From Raskinella chloraquaticus (SeqCode) (GTDB lineage Bacteria; Pseudomonadota; Alphaproteobacteria; Rhizobiales; UBA4765), in the NCBI GenBank assembly GCA_002365175.1, contig DEZK01000015.1:1-53352 (forward strand): a DNA stretch of 53,352 nucleotides. Direction: 5' to 3'. This document shows positions 53,218-53,352 of the stretch, in pieces. A program made the position numbers and the translations under genes. The notes under the pieces are model-generated. The model saw only the letters and a list, made by a program, of their open reading frames with translations. It searched no databases and had not been told where the DNA came from. The stretch's first letter is position 1; each line of letters begins with the position of its first letter.

Positions 53218-53352
53218 TCACTGCGGCGCATTCGTGCGCAGCCACTCCCGCATCTCGGCGATCTCGCGCTCCTGAGCGGCGATGATCTCGTTGGCCCACT
53301 TTTTGGTCTGCTCGTTCGTTCCGAATTGCAGAACAACCCGTGCCATGTCGAT
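53218..53352 (-). CDS. DUF305 family protein, C-terminal part (cut by the window edge)
   Basis: Only the last 44 codons are in view; the gene continues beyond 53352. The residues MARVVLQFGTNEQTKKWANE and IIAAQEREIAEMREWLRTNA match the helical C terminus of DUF305 proteins, a ferritin-like periplasmic family commonly found with copper and other metal resistance genes. It is 36 bp from the start of the unknown membrane protein on the same strand. Confidence 0.75.
   Translation of the reverse strand: MDMARVVLQFGTNEQTKKWANEIIAAQEREIAEMREWLRTNAPQ

Overview
The window is GC-rich, densely packed chromosomal DNA that looks alphaproteobacterial, most likely Hyphomicrobiales (Rhizobiales). This rests on codon use, gene content and operon style, not on a marker gene. 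It is largely a catabolic and nutrient-scavenging accessory region made of blocks of different origin. No rRNA, tRNA or CRISPR array was recognised.

Layout. (1) 1-2640: panB and, divergently, a UxaA-family sugar-acid dehydratase. (2) 2643-4602: an AT-rich insert with a decayed O-methyltransferase and an intact EamA exporter. It is bounded by a perfect 18-bp direct repeat that duplicates the 3' end of the uxaA gene. (3) 4630-20446: a phenylacetate degradation cluster. It has thiolase paaJ, paaZ, a five-gene Liv-type ABC importer, paaG-paaI-paaK-paaR on one strand and paaA-B-C-D-E on the other. A PaaX-like regulator lies upstream of paaA. paaF and paaH are absent. (4) 20680-21741: an orphan PD-(D/E)XK-type nuclease-like gene.

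(5) 22019-31670: eutBC (ethanolamine ammonia-lyase without microcompartment genes), a dipeptide/nickel-type ABC importer with a fused double ATPase, and an atzG-atzE-atzH-like amidohydrolase set. (6) 31667-40155, opposite strand: an RpiR regulator, a second complete dipeptide-type importer, a relic of an MlrC (M81) peptidase, and an allophanate hydrolase whose amidase and C-terminal domains are separate genes. A FAD oxidoreductase (40287-41411) diverges from the RpiR gene. The GEH set and the split AtzF resemble the cyanurate operon atzDGEHF without the ring-opening AtzD. The block probably releases ammonia from an imported ureido or N-carboxy-amide compound, but the substrate is unknown. (7) 41657-45225: phnM-phnD-phnC-phnE, a phosphonate-type importer with PhnM but no C-P lyase core.

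(8) 45300-53352: a metal-resistance island that starts just after a degraded integrase-type transposase tail. It has a MerR regulator (CadR/PbrR type) divergent from a Zn/Cd/Pb P-type ATPase and lspA. A CueR-like regulator is divergent from a CopA copper ATPase, a DUF2933 protein and an SRPBCC protein. An unknown membrane protein lies between a broken and a partial DUF305 gene. Both MerR-type operator palindromes can be read directly in the sequence.
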